A stretch of 64,000 nucleotides of DNA. It comes from Cryptosporangium arvum DSM 44712. Its GTDB lineage: Bacteria > Actinomycetota > Actinomycetes > Mycobacteriales > Cryptosporangiaceae. This document shows, in pieces, positions 41,208 through 50,156 of this stretch. The notes under the pieces were generated by a model, which saw nothing but the letters and a program-made list of their open reading frames with translations, did not search any database and was not told the origin of the DNA. A program made the translations under genes and the position numbers. Where the stretch lies: assembly GCF_000585375.1 (NCBI RefSeq), contig NZ_KK073874.1, positions 2,480,001-2,544,000 of the forward strand, written 5' to 3'. Within the stretch, counting starts at the first letter, position 1; every line of letters begins with the position of its first letter.

Positions 41208-41885
41208 ATGCTCAGTCAGGCGCGTGACCGGATTCAACGTGTCACCGGCCCGATCGGAACCGCACTGGTGCGCACGGGCCTGACCCCCGACGCCATGACC
41301 CTGATCGGCACGACCGGTGTCGTGCTGTCCTCGATCTTCCTGGTCGTCCCCGGGCACGTGCTGGCCGGGGGGCTCGCGATCACGTTCTTCGCGCTCACCG
41401 ACATGCTCGACGGCGCCATGGCCAGGGCCCGCGGCTGGTCCAGCCGCTGGGGCGCGTTTCTCGACTCGACCTGCGACCGGCTCGCCGACGCGTCGATCTT
41501 CGCCGCGGCGGCCTACTGGTTGTTCCGCGAGGACCGCGACTCGGCCGGTATCGCCGCGCTGCTCTGCCTGATCACCGGCGTGCTCGTCTCGTACGCGAAG
41601 GCGCGGGCCGAGGGGCTCGGGCTGACCGCGAACGTCGGCATCGCCGAGCGCACCGAGCGCCTGGTGCTGGTGGGCCTCGGCGGCGTCCTCGAGGTGCTCG
41701 GGGTGCCCGGCGGGATCGAATGGATCCTGTGGCTGCTGACCGCGCTGGCCGCGTTCACCGTCGGCCAGCGGGTGCACGCGGTCTGGACCCAGACCAAGGA
41801 CGACCGCGTCCGCCCCGACCGGCGCCTCGACACCGGTCCGGTGCCGCCGCCGAACGGCTACACCGAGTCGCCGGTGACCGAATGA
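41208..41885 (+). CDS. pgsA: Phosphatidylinositol phosphate synthase (CDP-alcohol phosphatidyltransferase)
   Basis: 225 aa. The CDP-alcohol motif D-x2-DG-x2-AR-x8-G-x3-D-x3-D is complete: Asp65, Asp68, Gly69, Ala72, Arg73, Gly82, Asp86, Asp90. Six membrane helices surround it. In actinobacteria with this neighbourhood the enzyme joins CDP-diacylglycerol to inositol phosphate, giving the phosphatidylinositol phosphate precursor of PI and PIMs. The stop overlaps the PIM acyltransferase start (ATGA), and pimA follows, supporting PI rather than PG synthesis. A hydrophilic tail (RRLDTGPVPPPNGYTESP) ends it. Confidence 0.93.
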   Translation: MLSQARDRIQRVTGPIGTALVRTGLTPDAMTLIGTTGVVLSSIFLVVPGHVLAGGLAITFFALTDMLDGAMARARGWSSRWGAFLDSTCDRLADASIFAAAAYWLFREDRDSAGIAALLCLITGVLVSYAKARAEGLGLTANVGIAERTERLVLVGLGGVLEVLGVPGGIEWILWLLTALAAFTVGQRVHAVWTQTKDDRVRPDRRLDTGPVPPPNGYTESPVTE

Positions 41886-42790
41886 ACGCGCGGGTCACGG
41901 GGGCGGCCTACGCCGCCGGCTGGAAGCTCGTCCGGGTACTGCCCGAGCGGCCGGTGCGTGCGCTGTTCGAGGCCGGTGCCGCGCGGTACGCCCGGCGCGG
42001 CGGCCCGGCGCCGAAGCGGCTGGCCGCGAACCTGCGCCGGGTGGTGGGCCCCGACGCCGACATCGAGGCGCTGACCGAGCGGGCGATGCGGTCCTACGCG
42101 CGTTACTGGCACGAGGCGTTCCGGCTGCCCGAGTGGTCGGAGAAGGACATCGAGCAGCGGTTCGTGCTGGAGAACGCCGACGTGCTCGACAAGGCGGTCG
42201 CCGGCGGGAAGGGCGTCGTCGTGGCGCTGCCGCACGCCGCGAACTGGGACCTCGCCGGTGCCTGGGCGACGCTGCACGGCATCCCGGTCACCACGGTCGC
42301 CGAGCGGCTCAAGCCCGAGGACCTCTACCAGCGGTTCCTCTCGTTCCGGCGCGCGCTGGGCATGGAGATCCTGCCGCTCACCGGAGGCGTCCGGCACCCG
42401 CTGGACGTGCTGGCCGAACGGATCCGCGAGGGCCGCGTCGTCGTGCTGCTCGCCGACCGCGACCTGTCCTCGCGCGGCGTCGAGGTGAGCTTCTTCGGCG
42501 AGACGACGAAGATGCCCGCCGGTCCGGCGATCCTGGCGCTGCGCACGGGCGCGCCGCTGTTCGGGCTGAAGGCCTGGAACGACGGCCCGGTCACCCGCGC
42601 CCGCGTCATCGGCCCGCTGGAGGTGCCCGACGAGCCGGACGCCCACCGCGACACCGCGCAGATCGCGGTCGTGACCCAGCGGATCGCCGACGCGCTCGCC
42701 GAGGGCATCGCCGAGCACCCGGAGGACTGGCACATGCTGCAGCCGCTCTGGCTGGCCGACCTGCCGGCGCGCAAGAAGCGTACGGGCTGA
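41882..42790 (+). CDS. patA: Phosphatidylinositol mannoside acyltransferase (LpxL/HtrB family)
   Basis: 302 aa from the ATG at 41882 overlapping the pgsA stop. The catalytic H-x4-D is His118/Asp123 in VVVALPHAANWDLAGAW; the acceptor region shows VAERLKPEDLYQRFLSFRRA and ADRDLSSRGVEVSFFGETTK. It transfers an acyl chain to the mannose of phosphatidylinositol monomannoside or dimannoside at the cytoplasmic face. Two nucleotides separate its stop from the pimA start. The order pgsA-patA-pimA equals that in Mycobacterium. Confidence 0.92.
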   Translation: MNARVTGAAYAAGWKLVRVLPERPVRALFEAGAARYARRGGPAPKRLAANLRRVVGPDADIEALTERAMRSYARYWHEAFRLPEWSEKDIEQRFVLENADVLDKAVAGGKGVVVALPHAANWDLAGAWATLHGIPVTTVAERLKPEDLYQRFLSFRRALGMEILPLTGGVRHPLDVLAERIREGRVVVLLADRDLSSRGVEVSFFGETTKMPAGPAILALRTGAPLFGLKAWNDGPVTRARVIGPLEVPDEPDAHRDTAQIAVVTQRIADALAEGIAEHPEDWHMLQPLWLADLPARKKRTG

Positions 42791-42792
42791 CG

Positions 42793-43989
42793 ATGCGGGT
42801 CGGGATCGTCTGCCCCTACTCCTTCGACGTGCCCGGCGGTGTCCAGGCGCACGTGCGTGACCTGGCCGAAGCGCTGCTCGGCCTGGGTCACGAGGTGTCG
42901 GTGCTGGCGCCGGCCGAGGAGCCGGCCGACGGCGGGCAGGCGCTGCCGCCGTACGTCGTGGCGGCCGGGCGTGCGGTGCCGGTGCCCTACAACGGCTCGG
43001 TGGCCCGGCTGGCGTTCGGCCCGCTCTCGCTGGCGCGGGTGCGGCGCTGGCTGCGCGACGGCCGGTTCGACGTGCTCCACGTGCACGAACCGATCGCCCC
43101 GTCGCTCTCGCTGCTGGCCTGCGTCGCGGCCACCGGCCCGATCGTGGCGACGTTCCACACCGCGACGCAACGCTCGCGCACCCTCGCCGCGGTGCACAGC
43201 GCGCTGCAGCCGGTGCTGGAGAAGATCACCGCCCGGATCGCGGTGTCGGCGCTGGCCCGGCGGGTGCAGGTCGAGCACCTCGACGGCGGCGCGGTGGAGA
43301 TCCCGAACGGGGTCGCGGTCGCGCGGTTCGCCGACGCCCCGCCGCTGCCCGGCTGGCCCGGCGAGGGCGGCGCGCTGGGGTTCCTGGGCCGCTTCGGCGA
43401 GCCCCGTAAGGGCTTCACGGTGCTCGCCGACGCCTTCGCCCGGCTCGCGCCGGACCGGCCGGGCCTGCGGCTGCTGGTCGCCGGCCCCGGCGACGCCGAC
43501 GACGCCCTGGACGCCCTGCCCCGCGCGCTGCGCCCCCGCGTCACGCTGCTGGGCACGGTCTCGGAGACCGACAAGGCGCGGATGCTGAGCAGCGTCGACG
43601 TCTACGTGGCCCCCAACACGGGCGGGGAGTCGTTCGGCATCATCCTCACCGAGGCGATGGCCGCAGGCGCGACGATCGCGGCCAGCGATCTCGACGCGTT
43701 CCGGCGCGTGCTCGACGACGGGCGGGCCGGCGCGCTGTTCCCGACCGGGCAGCCGGCCGCGCTCGCGCACTGCCTGGGTGAGCTGCTCGACGATCCGGCG
43801 CGGCGGCGGGCGCTGGCGGCGGTGGGCCAGTCGACCGTGGCCGCGTTCGACTGGCCGGTGGTGGCGGCCCGGGTGGTCGACGTCTACCAGAGCGCGATCG
43901 CCGCCTACCCGAGCGAACCGACGGTCACCGATGCGGACGAAGTCTCCACTCTGCGGTTGCCTCATTACCTTCGGGAACGGCTGCGGTAA
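42793..43989 (+). CDS. pimA: Phosphatidyl-myo-inositol mannosyltransferase
   Basis: 398 aa, GT-B fold, family GT4. It transfers mannose from GDP-mannose to phosphatidylinositol, the first PIM step. N-terminal MRVGIVCPYSFDVPGGVQAH contains the glycine-rich loop; HVHEPIAPSLSLLACVAATG and VATFHTATQRSR bind acceptor; FLGRFGEPRKGFTVLADAFA and the E-x7-E motif in GESFGIILTEAMAAGATIAA bind the nucleotide sugar. The length matches mycobacterial PimA plus a short tail. It closes the PIM gene cluster. Confidence 0.93.
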   Translation: MRVGIVCPYSFDVPGGVQAHVRDLAEALLGLGHEVSVLAPAEEPADGGQALPPYVVAAGRAVPVPYNGSVARLAFGPLSLARVRRWLRDGRFDVLHVHEPIAPSLSLLACVAATGPIVATFHTATQRSRTLAAVHSALQPVLEKITARIAVSALARRVQVEHLDGGAVEIPNGVAVARFADAPPLPGWPGEGGALGFLGRFGEPRKGFTVLADAFARLAPDRPGLRLLVAGPGDADDALDALPRALRPRVTLLGTVSETDKARMLSSVDVYVAPNTGGESFGIILTEAMAAGATIAASDLDAFRRVLDDGRAGALFPTGQPAALAHCLGELLDDPARRRALAAVGQSTVAAFDWPVVAARVVDVYQSAIAAYPSEPTVTDADEVSTLRLPHYLRERLR

Positions 43990-44011
43990 CACTCCCGATT
44001 CACCGACCCGA

Positions 44012-44017
44012 TAGAGT
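44012..44017 (+). promoter_or_regulatory. -10 hexamer TAGAGT, leaderless promoter of the LemA-like gene
   Basis: TAGAGT ends exactly 6 nt before the GTG at 44024. Confidence 0.5.
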
Positions 44018-44023
44018 CGGCCC

Positions 44024-44563
44024 GTGGACTGGCCGGTCGTCATCGTCGTGGCGCTGGTGTTCGTCCTGTTGTACGTCTGGTGGCTGGCCCGCCGCATCGC
44101 CCGGCTCACCGCCCGCACGGCCGCCGCCCTCGACGCGCTCGAGGAGCAGCTCGGCCGCCGCGCGAAGGCCGCCGCCACGCTCCCCGGCGCCTCCGACGTG
44201 GCCACGGCCGCGCTGACGAGCGGCACCCCCGACACCGACGGGCGCCAGGGCGCGGAGAACGACCTGGTCCGCGAGCTACGTCAACTCGGCACCGCGGCGC
44301 TCGACGCACCCGGCCTGCTGGCCGAGAACCGCCGGCTCGTCGTCGCCAGGCAGGTCTACAACGACGCCGTCCGCGACACCCGCGCGCTGCGCACCGCACG
44401 CGTCCCGCGCATCTTCTGGCTCGCGCGCAGGCAACCGCTCCCGCAGTACTTCGACGTCGACGAGCTGGACCTGGACGCGCTGGAGAGCGACCGTCGCGAG
44501 CGCGAAGCCGTGCGCAGGGCCGCCGCGGAGGATGTCGGCAGGGCCACAAGCGGCCAGTCGTAA
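44024..44563 (+). CDS. Membrane-anchored LemA-related hypothetical protein
   Basis: 179 aa from the GTG at 44024. One N-terminal membrane helix (VVIVVALVFVLLYVWWLARR) is followed by helices RLTARTAAALDALEEQLGRR and ENRRLVVARQVYNDAVRDTR, then FWLARRQPLPQYFDVDELDL. The helix-anchor arrangement and the 'R..VArQvYNDavrD...plp.yFd.dE' pattern recall LemA-family proteins, but it is shorter and more charged. It sits between pimA and pdxS, where actinobacteria often have a similar small gene. Function unknown. Confidence 0.7.
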   Translation: MDWPVVIVVALVFVLLYVWWLARRIARLTARTAAALDALEEQLGRRAKAAATLPGASDVATAALTSGTPDTDGRQGAENDLVRELRQLGTAALDAPGLLAENRRLVVARQVYNDAVRDTRALRTARVPRIFWLARRQPLPQYFDVDELDLDALESDRREREAVRRAAAEDVGRATSGQS

Positions 44564-44581
44564 CCCGGTCGCCCGCAGAGC

Positions 44582-44587
44582 TAGCAT
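44582..44587 (+). promoter_or_regulatory. -10 hexamer TAGCAT upstream of pdxS
   Basis: TAGCAT lies 45 nt before the GTG start of pdxS. Confidence 0.4.
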
Positions 44588-44632
44588 GGACTGATCGCCC
44601 AGACTCCCGCACTCCCGAAAGGCCGGATAACC

Positions 44633-45541
44633 GTGTCCGCCCAGCCCCAGAACCCCGCAGGTACGACCGGTACCGCCCGAGTGAAGCGCGGCATGGCCGA
44701 GATGCTCAAGGGCGGCGTGATCATGGACGTCGTCACGCCGGAGCAGGCGAAGATCGCCGAGGACGCCGGTGCGGTCGCGGTCATGGCACTGGAGCGCGTG
44801 CCGGCCGACATCCGCGCCCAGGGCGGCCTGGCCCGGATGAGCGACCCCGACATGATCGAGGGCATCGTCTCGGCCGTCTCGATCCCGGTGATGGCCAAGG
44901 CGCGGATCGGGCACTTCGTCGAGGCGCAGGTGCTGCAGGCGCTCGGCGTCGACTACGTGGACGAGTCGGAGGTGCTCACCCCGGCCGACGAGGAGCACCA
45001 CATCGACAAGTGGGCCTTCACGGTTCCGTTCGTGTGCGGTGCGACGAACCTGGGTGAGGCGCTGCGCCGCATCGCCGAGGGCGCGGCGATGATCCGCTCC
45101 AAGGGCGAGGCCGGCACCGGCAACGTCGTCGAGGCCACCCGGCACATGCGCTCGATCCGCACCGAGATCCGCCGGCTGACGACGCTCGACGAGACCGAGC
45201 TGTTCGTCGCCGCGAAGAACCTGCAGGCGCCGTACGAGCTGGTCAAGGAAGTCGCGCAGCTCGGCAAGCTCCCGGTGGTGCTGTTCACCGCGGGCGGCAT
45301 CGCCACCCCGGCCGACGCCGCGATGATGATGCAGCTGGGCGCCGAGGGCGTGTTCGTCGGCTCCGGCATCTTCAAGTCCGGCGACCCGGCCAAGCGCGCC
45401 GAGGCGATCGTCAAGGCCACCACGTTCCACGACGACCCCGACGTCATCGCGAAGGTCTCGCGGGGCCTGGGCGAGGCCATGGTCGGCCTCAACGTCGACA
45501 CCTTGCCGGTCGACCAGAAGTACGCGAACCGCGGCTGGTGA
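44633..45541 (+). CDS. pdxS: Pyridoxal 5'-phosphate synthase subunit PdxS
   Basis: 302 aa from the GTG at 44633. PdxS forms dodecamers that condense ribose 5-phosphate, glyceraldehyde 3-phosphate and ammonia to PLP; PdxT supplies the ammonia. Family blocks are [20 protein letters not shown] (catalytic Lys), [40 protein letters not shown], the second lysine in [20 protein letters not shown], and [20 protein letters not shown]. The stop overlaps the pdxT start (GTGA). No vitamin B6 transporter is adjacent. Confidence 0.97.
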   Translation: MSAQPQNPAGTTGTARVKRGMAEMLKGGVIMDVVTPEQAKIAEDAGAVAVMALERVPADIRAQGGLARMSDPDMIEGIVSAVSIPVMAKARIGHFVEAQVLQALGVDYVDESEVLTPADEEHHIDKWAFTVPFVCGATNLGEALRRIAEGAAMIRSKGEAGTGNVVEATRHMRSIRTEIRRLTTLDETELFVAAKNLQAPYELVKEVAQLGKLPVVLFTAGGIATPADAAMMMQLGAEGVFVGSGIFKSGDPAKRAEAIVKATTFHDDPDVIAKVSRGLGEAMVGLNVDTLPVDQKYANRGW

Positions 45542-46161
45542 TCGGGGTCTTCGCCCTCCAGGGCGACGTTCGTGAGCACGTGGCGGCGTTGCGGGCGGCC
45601 GGTGCCGAGGCGGTGCCGGTGCGCCGGCCCTCGGAGCTGGCCGAGGTCGACGGCCTGGTGATCCCGGGCGGCGAGTCCACCGTGATGAGCCGGCTGGCGA
45701 CGGTGTTCGAGCTGCGCGAGCCGATCCGGGCGCGGATCGCGTCCGGGATGCCGGTGTACGGGTCCTGCGCGGGGATGATCATGCTCGCCTCCGACGTGCT
45801 CGACGGGCGCTCCGATCAGGAGAGCTTCGGCGGTATCGACATGGTCGTGCGTCGCAACGCGTTCGGCCGCCAGGTCGACTCATTCGAGACGGATCTGGAC
45901 TTCGAGGGCGTCGACGGCGAGCCGGTGCACGCCGTCTTCATCCGGGCACCATGGGTTGAAAAGGTCGGTTCGGACGTCGAGGTGCTCGCCCGGGTCAGCG
46001 GCGGACCGGCGGACGGTAGGATCGTCGCCGTTCGGCAGGGCAACCTGCTGGCGACTTCCTTCCACCCGGAGCTGACGGGTGACCTCCGCGTGCACGATCT
46101 GTTCGTGCGGATGGTCCAGGAGGCGACGGACGACCGAGCGACCGAGGAGGCAGTACGGTGA
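45538..46161 (+). CDS. pdxT: Pyridoxal 5'-phosphate synthase glutaminase subunit PdxT
   Basis: 207 aa, class I glutamine amidotransferase. Triad: Cys77 in [11 protein letters not shown], His in [13 protein letters not shown] near residue 180 and the adjacent Glu. GGESTV near residue 45 is the family loop. It hydrolyses glutamine and channels ammonia to PdxS. Start GTG overlaps the pdxS stop, and its own stop overlaps the yebC start, so the three genes are coupled. Confidence 0.96.
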   Translation: MIGVFALQGDVREHVAALRAAGAEAVPVRRPSELAEVDGLVIPGGESTVMSRLATVFELREPIRARIASGMPVYGSCAGMIMLASDVLDGRSDQESFGGIDMVVRRNAFGRQVDSFETDLDFEGVDGEPVHAVFIRAPWVEKVGSDVEVLARVSGGPADGRIVAVRQGNLLATSFHPELTGDLRVHDLFVRMVQEATDDRATEEAVR

Positions 46162-46907
46162 GCGGCCACTCCAAATGGGCTACTACGAAGCACAAAAAGG
46201 CCGTCATCGACGCCAAGCGCGGCAAGATGTTCGCCAAGCTGATCAAGAACGTCGAGGTCGCGGCGCGCACCGGCGGCGGCGACCCGGGCGGTAACCCGAC
46301 GCTCTACGACGCCATCCAGAAGGCGAAGAAGAGCTCGGTCCCGAACGACAACATCGACCGCGCGGTCAAGCGCGGCTCCGGGGCCGAGGGCGGCGGAGCC
46401 GACTACCAGAACATCACGTACGAGGGCTACGGCCCGAACGGCGTCGCGGTGCTCATCGAGTGCCTCACCGACAACCGCAACCGGGCCGCGTCCGAGGTGC
46501 GCATCGCGATGACCCGCAACGGCGGCGCGATGGCCGACCCGGGCAGCGTCGCGTACCTGTTCCACCGCAAGGGCGTCGTCATCGTGCCCAAGGGTGAGCT
46601 GTCCGAGGACGACGTCCTGATCGCGGTGCTCGAGGCCGGCGCCGAAGAGGTCAACGACCTGGGCGAGGAGTTCGAGGTCGTGAGCGAGCCGACCGACCTG
46701 GTCGCGGTCCGCACCGCGCTGCAGGACGCCGGCATCGACTACGACTCGGCCGAGTCGAGCTTCGTGCCGAGCATGCAGATCCCGCTCGACGCCGAGGGCG
46801 CGCGCAAGGTCTTCAAGCTCATCGACGCCCTGGAAGACAGCGACGACGTGCAGAACGTCTACGCGAACTTCGACGTCTCCGACGAGGTCATGGCCGAGGT
46901 CGGCTGA
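46158..46907 (+). CDS. yebC: YebC/TACO1-family translation or transcription factor
   Basis: 249 aa from the GTG at 46158. The N terminus [20 protein letters not shown] is diagnostic, followed by [20 protein letters not shown] and [20 protein letters not shown]. YebC proteins were long listed as DNA-binding regulators; TACO1-type members help ribosomes on proline-rich stretches. Position just before ruvC is conserved in many bacteria. A promoter-like hexamer and a LexA-type box follow before ruvC. Confidence 0.95.
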   Translation: MSGHSKWATTKHKKAVIDAKRGKMFAKLIKNVEVAARTGGGDPGGNPTLYDAIQKAKKSSVPNDNIDRAVKRGSGAEGGGADYQNITYEGYGPNGVAVLIECLTDNRNRAASEVRIAMTRNGGAMADPGSVAYLFHRKGVVIVPKGELSEDDVLIAVLEAGAEEVNDLGEEFEVVSEPTDLVAVRTALQDAGIDYDSAESSFVPSMQIPLDAEGARKVFKLIDALEDSDDVQNVYANFDVSDEVMAEVG

Positions 46908-46913
46908 CCTGAG

Positions 46914-46949
46914 TATGGTTTGATCCTCTCCGTACGAACAACTGTACGG
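46914..46949 (+). promoter_or_regulatory. ruvC promoter with LexA/SOS-like box
   Basis: TATGGT (46914-46919) is a -10 candidate. CCGTAC at 46930-46935 is repeated inverted as GTACGG (46944-46949), and inside it CGAAC-AACT-GTACG (46935-46948) matches the actinobacterial SOS box CGAAC-N4-GTTCG except for one base. It lies between the -10 and the ruvC ribosome site, where LexA would block the transcript. Confidence 0.65.
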
Positions 46950-46961
46950 AGGTGGACGGGC

Positions 46962-47492
46962 TTGCGCGTGCTCGGAGTCGATCCGGGGCTCACCCGCTGC
47001 GGGGTCGGTGTGGTGGACGGTGCGCCGGGCCGGAGGTGCGGTCTCGTCCACGTGGACGTGATCCGCACGCCGGCCGACGCCGAGCTCGGCCACCGGCTGA
47101 TGGCGATCGCGGATGCGCTGGCCGCCGCGATCGCGGAGTTCCAGCCGGACTACGTCGCGGTGGAGCGCGTGTTCGCGCAGCACAACGTGCGTACGGTGAT
47201 GGGCACCGCGCAGGCCGCCGGGCTGGCGCTGGTGGCGGCCACCCGGGCCGGTGTGCCGGTCGCGATGCACACGCCGTCGGAGGTCAAGGCCGCGGTCACC
47301 GGGTCGGGCTCGGCCGACAAGGCGCAGGTCGGCACCATGGTGGCGCGCATCCTCGGCCTGAGCGCGATGCCGAAGCCGGCCGACGCCGCCGACGCCCTGG
47401 CCCTGGCCATCTGCCATCTGTGGCGCGCACCCCAGCAGGCCCGCCTGGCCGCCGCGCTCGAGCGCGGCCGCTCCCGGGCGGTGGGCGAGTGA
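46962..47492 (+). CDS. ruvC: Crossover junction endodeoxyribonuclease RuvC
   Basis: 176 aa. The TTG at 46962 is chosen because it gives the standard start [14 protein letters not shown] and follows GGAGGTG; a TTG at 46920 would put the SOS-like box inside the gene. RuvC cuts Holliday junctions as a dimer. Acidic active-site residues are Asp7 (GVDPGLT), Glu in [12 protein letters not shown] and the Asp pair in [14 protein letters not shown]. The order ruvC-ruvA-ruvB with stop/start overlaps gives the complete resolvasome. Confidence 0.95.
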   Translation: MRVLGVDPGLTRCGVGVVDGAPGRRCGLVHVDVIRTPADAELGHRLMAIADALAAAIAEFQPDYVAVERVFAQHNVRTVMGTAQAAGLALVAATRAGVPVAMHTPSEVKAAVTGSGSADKAQVGTMVARILGLSAMPKPADAADALALAICHLWRAPQQARLAAALERGRSRAVGE

Positions 47493-48088
47493 TCGCCTCG
47501 GTGCGCGGTGACGTGGCCGCGGTGGGCCCCGACGGGGCCGTGGTCGAGGTCGGCGGCGTCGGGATCGCGGTGCACTGCACGCCGGCGACGCTCTCCGGGC
47601 TGCGGATCGGGTCGTCGACGCGGTTGGCGACGAGCCTCGTCGTGCGCGAGGACTCGCTCACCCTCTACGGCTTCGCCACCGACGACGAGCGGATGATCTT
47701 CGAACTGCTGCAGACCGCGAGCGGCGTCGGCCCCCGGCTGGCCCTCGCGGTGCTCGCCGTCCATTCCCCCGACGCCGTGCGGGTGGCGATCGCGAGCGCG
47801 GACACCGCGGCTCTGACGCGGGTCAGCGGCATCGGCAAGAAAGGCGCCGAGCGGCTCGTCCTGGAGCTGCGCGACAAGATCGGCTCGGTCGACCCGGTCG
47901 CCGTGCCCGGCCTCGCCCCGGCCGGCGGCTGGCAGGAGTCGGTGCGCGACGGCCTGACCGGGCTCGGCTGGTCGGCCAAGGAGGCCGAGGACGCGGTGGT
48001 CCTCGTCGCCGCCGATTTCGAGGGCCGGCCGGTGGAGGTCGCGACCGCGCTCCGCCGGGCGATCCAGGTGCTGGGGAAGAACCGGTGA
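47489..48088 (+). CDS. ruvA: Holliday junction branch migration protein RuvA
   Basis: 199 aa from the GTG at 47489, overlapping the ruvC stop. Domain I (1-64) starts [20 protein letters not shown]; two helix-hairpin-helix motifs follow ([40 protein letters not shown]); C-terminal domain III ([20 protein letters not shown]) contacts RuvB. Tetramers bind the four-way junction and load RuvB. The start overlaps neighbours on both sides. Confidence 0.95.
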   Translation: MIASVRGDVAAVGPDGAVVEVGGVGIAVHCTPATLSGLRIGSSTRLATSLVVREDSLTLYGFATDDERMIFELLQTASGVGPRLALAVLAVHSPDAVRVAIASADTAALTRVSGIGKKGAERLVLELRDKIGSVDPVAVPGLAPAGGWQESVRDGLTGLGWSAKEAEDAVVLVAADFEGRPVEVATALRRAIQVLGKNR

Positions 48089-49179
48089 CCGCCGACGACG
48101 TCGTGTCGGCGTACGCCGCGCCGGAAGAGCGCGACGTCGAGACCAGCCTGAGGCCCCGGCAGCTCGACGAGTTCATCGGGCAGCACCGCGTCCGCGAACA
48201 GCTGGAAGTCCTGCTGCGCAGCGCGCAGCGGCGCAACCGCCCGCCCGATCACATCCTGCTCTCCGGCCCCCCGGGCCTGGGCAAGACCAGCCTCGCGATG
48301 ATCGTCGCGGCCGAGCTCGGCAGCGCGATCCGGGTCACCAGCGGCCCGGCGATCGAACGCTCCGGCGACCTCGCCGCGGTGCTCACCACGCTCGCCCGTG
48401 GCGACGTGCTGTTCATCGACGAGATCCACCGCATCGCCCGCCCGGCCGAGGAGCTCCTGTACTCGGCGATGGAGGACTTCCGCGTCGACGTCGTCGTCGG
48501 CAAAGGACCCGGCGCCACCGCGATCCCGCTCGACGTGGAGCCGTTCACGCTGGTCGGGGCCACGACCCGGTCGGGCCTGCTGACCGGACCGCTGCGTGAC
48601 CGCTTCGGCTTCGTCGCGCACCTGGACTTCTACGGTGCCGCCGACCTGGAACGGGTGCTGGACCGGTCGGCGGCCATCCTCGGTGTCCGGATCGACACGG
48701 CCGGCGCGGCGGAGATCGCGGGCCGCTCCCGGGGCACGCCGCGAATCGCCAACCGGCTGCTGCGCCGGGTGCGCGACTACGCGGAGGTGCGGGCGGACGG
48801 AATCGTCACCGAGGACATCGCCCGCGCCGCGCTCGCGGTGTACGAGGTGGACCGGGTCGGTCTCGACCGGCTCGACCGCGCGGTGCTCGACGCGCTGGTG
48901 TCGTCGTTCGGCGGCGGGCCGGTGGGGCTCTCGACGCTCGCGGTGGCGGTGGGGGAGGAGCCGGGCACCGTCGAGGAGGTCGCCGAGCCGTTCCTGGTGC
49001 GTGCGGGGCTGCTCGCCCGCACACCCCGCGGTCGCGTCGCGACGCCGGCCGCCTGGGCGCACCTGGGCCGGACCCCACCTCCCGGTTCCCCGGCCGCGCT
49101 CGCCGCCGGTTCCGCCGCGGTCGCGGATCCGTCCGACCCCGGGGACCTGTTCGGCGGCAGCTTCCGCGCCGCGCCCTGA
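48085..49179 (+). CDS. ruvB: Holliday junction ATP-dependent helicase RuvB
   Basis: 364 aa from the GTG at 48085. AAA+ motor of branch migration: Walker [20 protein letters not shown], Walker [11 protein letters not shown], sensor 1 [20 protein letters not shown] with the arginine finger and sensor 2 [15 protein letters not shown]. The C-terminal winged helix reads [20 protein letters not shown]. The last 30 residues are alanine/proline-rich and extend beyond the usual end. A weak 7-bp stem with a long loop follows the stop. Confidence 0.95.
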   Translation: MTADDVVSAYAAPEERDVETSLRPRQLDEFIGQHRVREQLEVLLRSAQRRNRPPDHILLSGPPGLGKTSLAMIVAAELGSAIRVTSGPAIERSGDLAAVLTTLARGDVLFIDEIHRIARPAEELLYSAMEDFRVDVVVGKGPGATAIPLDVEPFTLVGATTRSGLLTGPLRDRFGFVAHLDFYGAADLERVLDRSAAILGVRIDTAGAAEIAGRSRGTPRIANRLLRRVRDYAEVRADGIVTEDIARAALAVYEVDRVGLDRLDRAVLDALVSSFGGGPVGLSTLAVAVGEEPGTVEEVAEPFLVRAGLLARTPRGRVATPAAWAHLGRTPPPGSPAALAAGSAAVADPSDPGDLFGGSFRAAP

Positions 49180-49332
49180 CCGCCGGGACACGATTCGACG
49201 ACGATTCCGGCGGGATCAATTGGCCCGGAACGATGGCCCGCAGTGGGGCGTTGACGATCCGTCGTGGTGGAAGCCGGCGACGCGACCGGCCGTGTCGGGT
49301 TACCGAGTGACGGTGTCCGGAGCGTCTGCTAC

Positions 49333-49338
49333 TAGACT
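49333..49338 (+). promoter_or_regulatory. -10 hexamer TAGACT upstream of yajC
   Basis: TAGACT lies 54 nt before the yajC GTG, in the 213-nt spacer after ruvB, and likely starts the yajC-secD-secF transcript. Confidence 0.4.
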
Positions 49339-49392
49339 TCCGCAGTCGCACCCCCGTACGACCCCGCTAACGAATGTACGAAAGGGCTATCC

Positions 49393-49941
49393 GTGCCTGC
49401 TGTAGCCGCAGAACAGTCCCAGGGCGGTGGGAGCATTTTGCCGCTGCTGCTCCTGGTCGGTGTGTTCGCGCTGATGTACTTCCTGGTCATCCGACCGCAG
49501 TCGCAGCGCCGCAAGCAGATGACCCAGATGCAGAGCACGGTCGAAGAGGGCGCGCCGGTGATGACCCTCGGCGGCCTCTACGGCACGGTCGTGACCGCGG
49601 ACAGCGAGTCGGTCGTCCTCGAGGTCTCGCCGGGTGTGACGAACCGGTACGCGCGTCAGGCCATCGCCAAGGTGCTCTCGGACGAGGAGGCCGTGAAGGC
49701 CGGCCTCGCGCCGAACGAGGCCGAGTCGTTCGACGACGCCGTGGACGAGGACGACGTCCCGGTGACCGACGCCGCGGTCGTGGACACCACCCCGGCCGTG
49801 GACACCACTCCGGCGGTCGACACCACCCCCGTCGTCGAGACCCCGGCGCCCAAGGCTCCGGAGGCGCCGGCCGCGCCGAGCGACCCCACCGCCGACCCGC
49901 GCCCGGCCTCCGGGGCCGACAGCAGCACCGACCGCCGTTGA
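49393..49941 (+). CDS. yajC: Preprotein translocase subunit YajC
   Basis: 182 aa from the GTG at 49393. One membrane helix (ILPLLLLVGVFALMYFLVIR) followed by PQSQRRKQMTQMQSTVEEGA and GGLYGTVVTADSESVVLEVS is the YajC pattern. YajC binds SecDF. The C-terminal 65 residues are an actinobacterial extension with three VDTTPAV-type repeats and many prolines, predicted disordered and cytoplasmic. Confidence 0.93.
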   Translation: MPAVAAEQSQGGGSILPLLLLVGVFALMYFLVIRPQSQRRKQMTQMQSTVEEGAPVMTLGGLYGTVVTADSESVVLEVSPGVTNRYARQAIAKVLSDEEAVKAGLAPNEAESFDDAVDEDDVPVTDAAVVDTTPAVDTTPAVDTTPVVETPAPKAPEAPAAPSDPTADPRPASGADSSTDRR

Positions 49942-50156
49942 TCATCGGCCGGTGGCGCGATCGGAGTAGCGTCGTGCCACCGGCCGCACCCGGCACGGGC
50001 CGACACGGCGCGGACCGACCGGATAGCGTCACCAATCGGACGTACCGCTACGCGGCCGGGCCGGACCGGCCGGGCCGCACACGAGCGCGGCGGTAGCGCG
50101 AACTCACCCGGGGCAGCAGGAATTGCCGCCCGGAGCACTGAAGGAGACCTTTCAGC

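Noticed and set aside
46920-46961. Upstream TTG start for ruvC
   Set aside because: It would place the SOS-like box inside the gene and add 14 residues before the standard MRVLGVDPG start.
49182-49215. Terminator hairpin after ruvB
   Set aside because: Only a 7-bp stem with a 20-nt loop; too weak to list.
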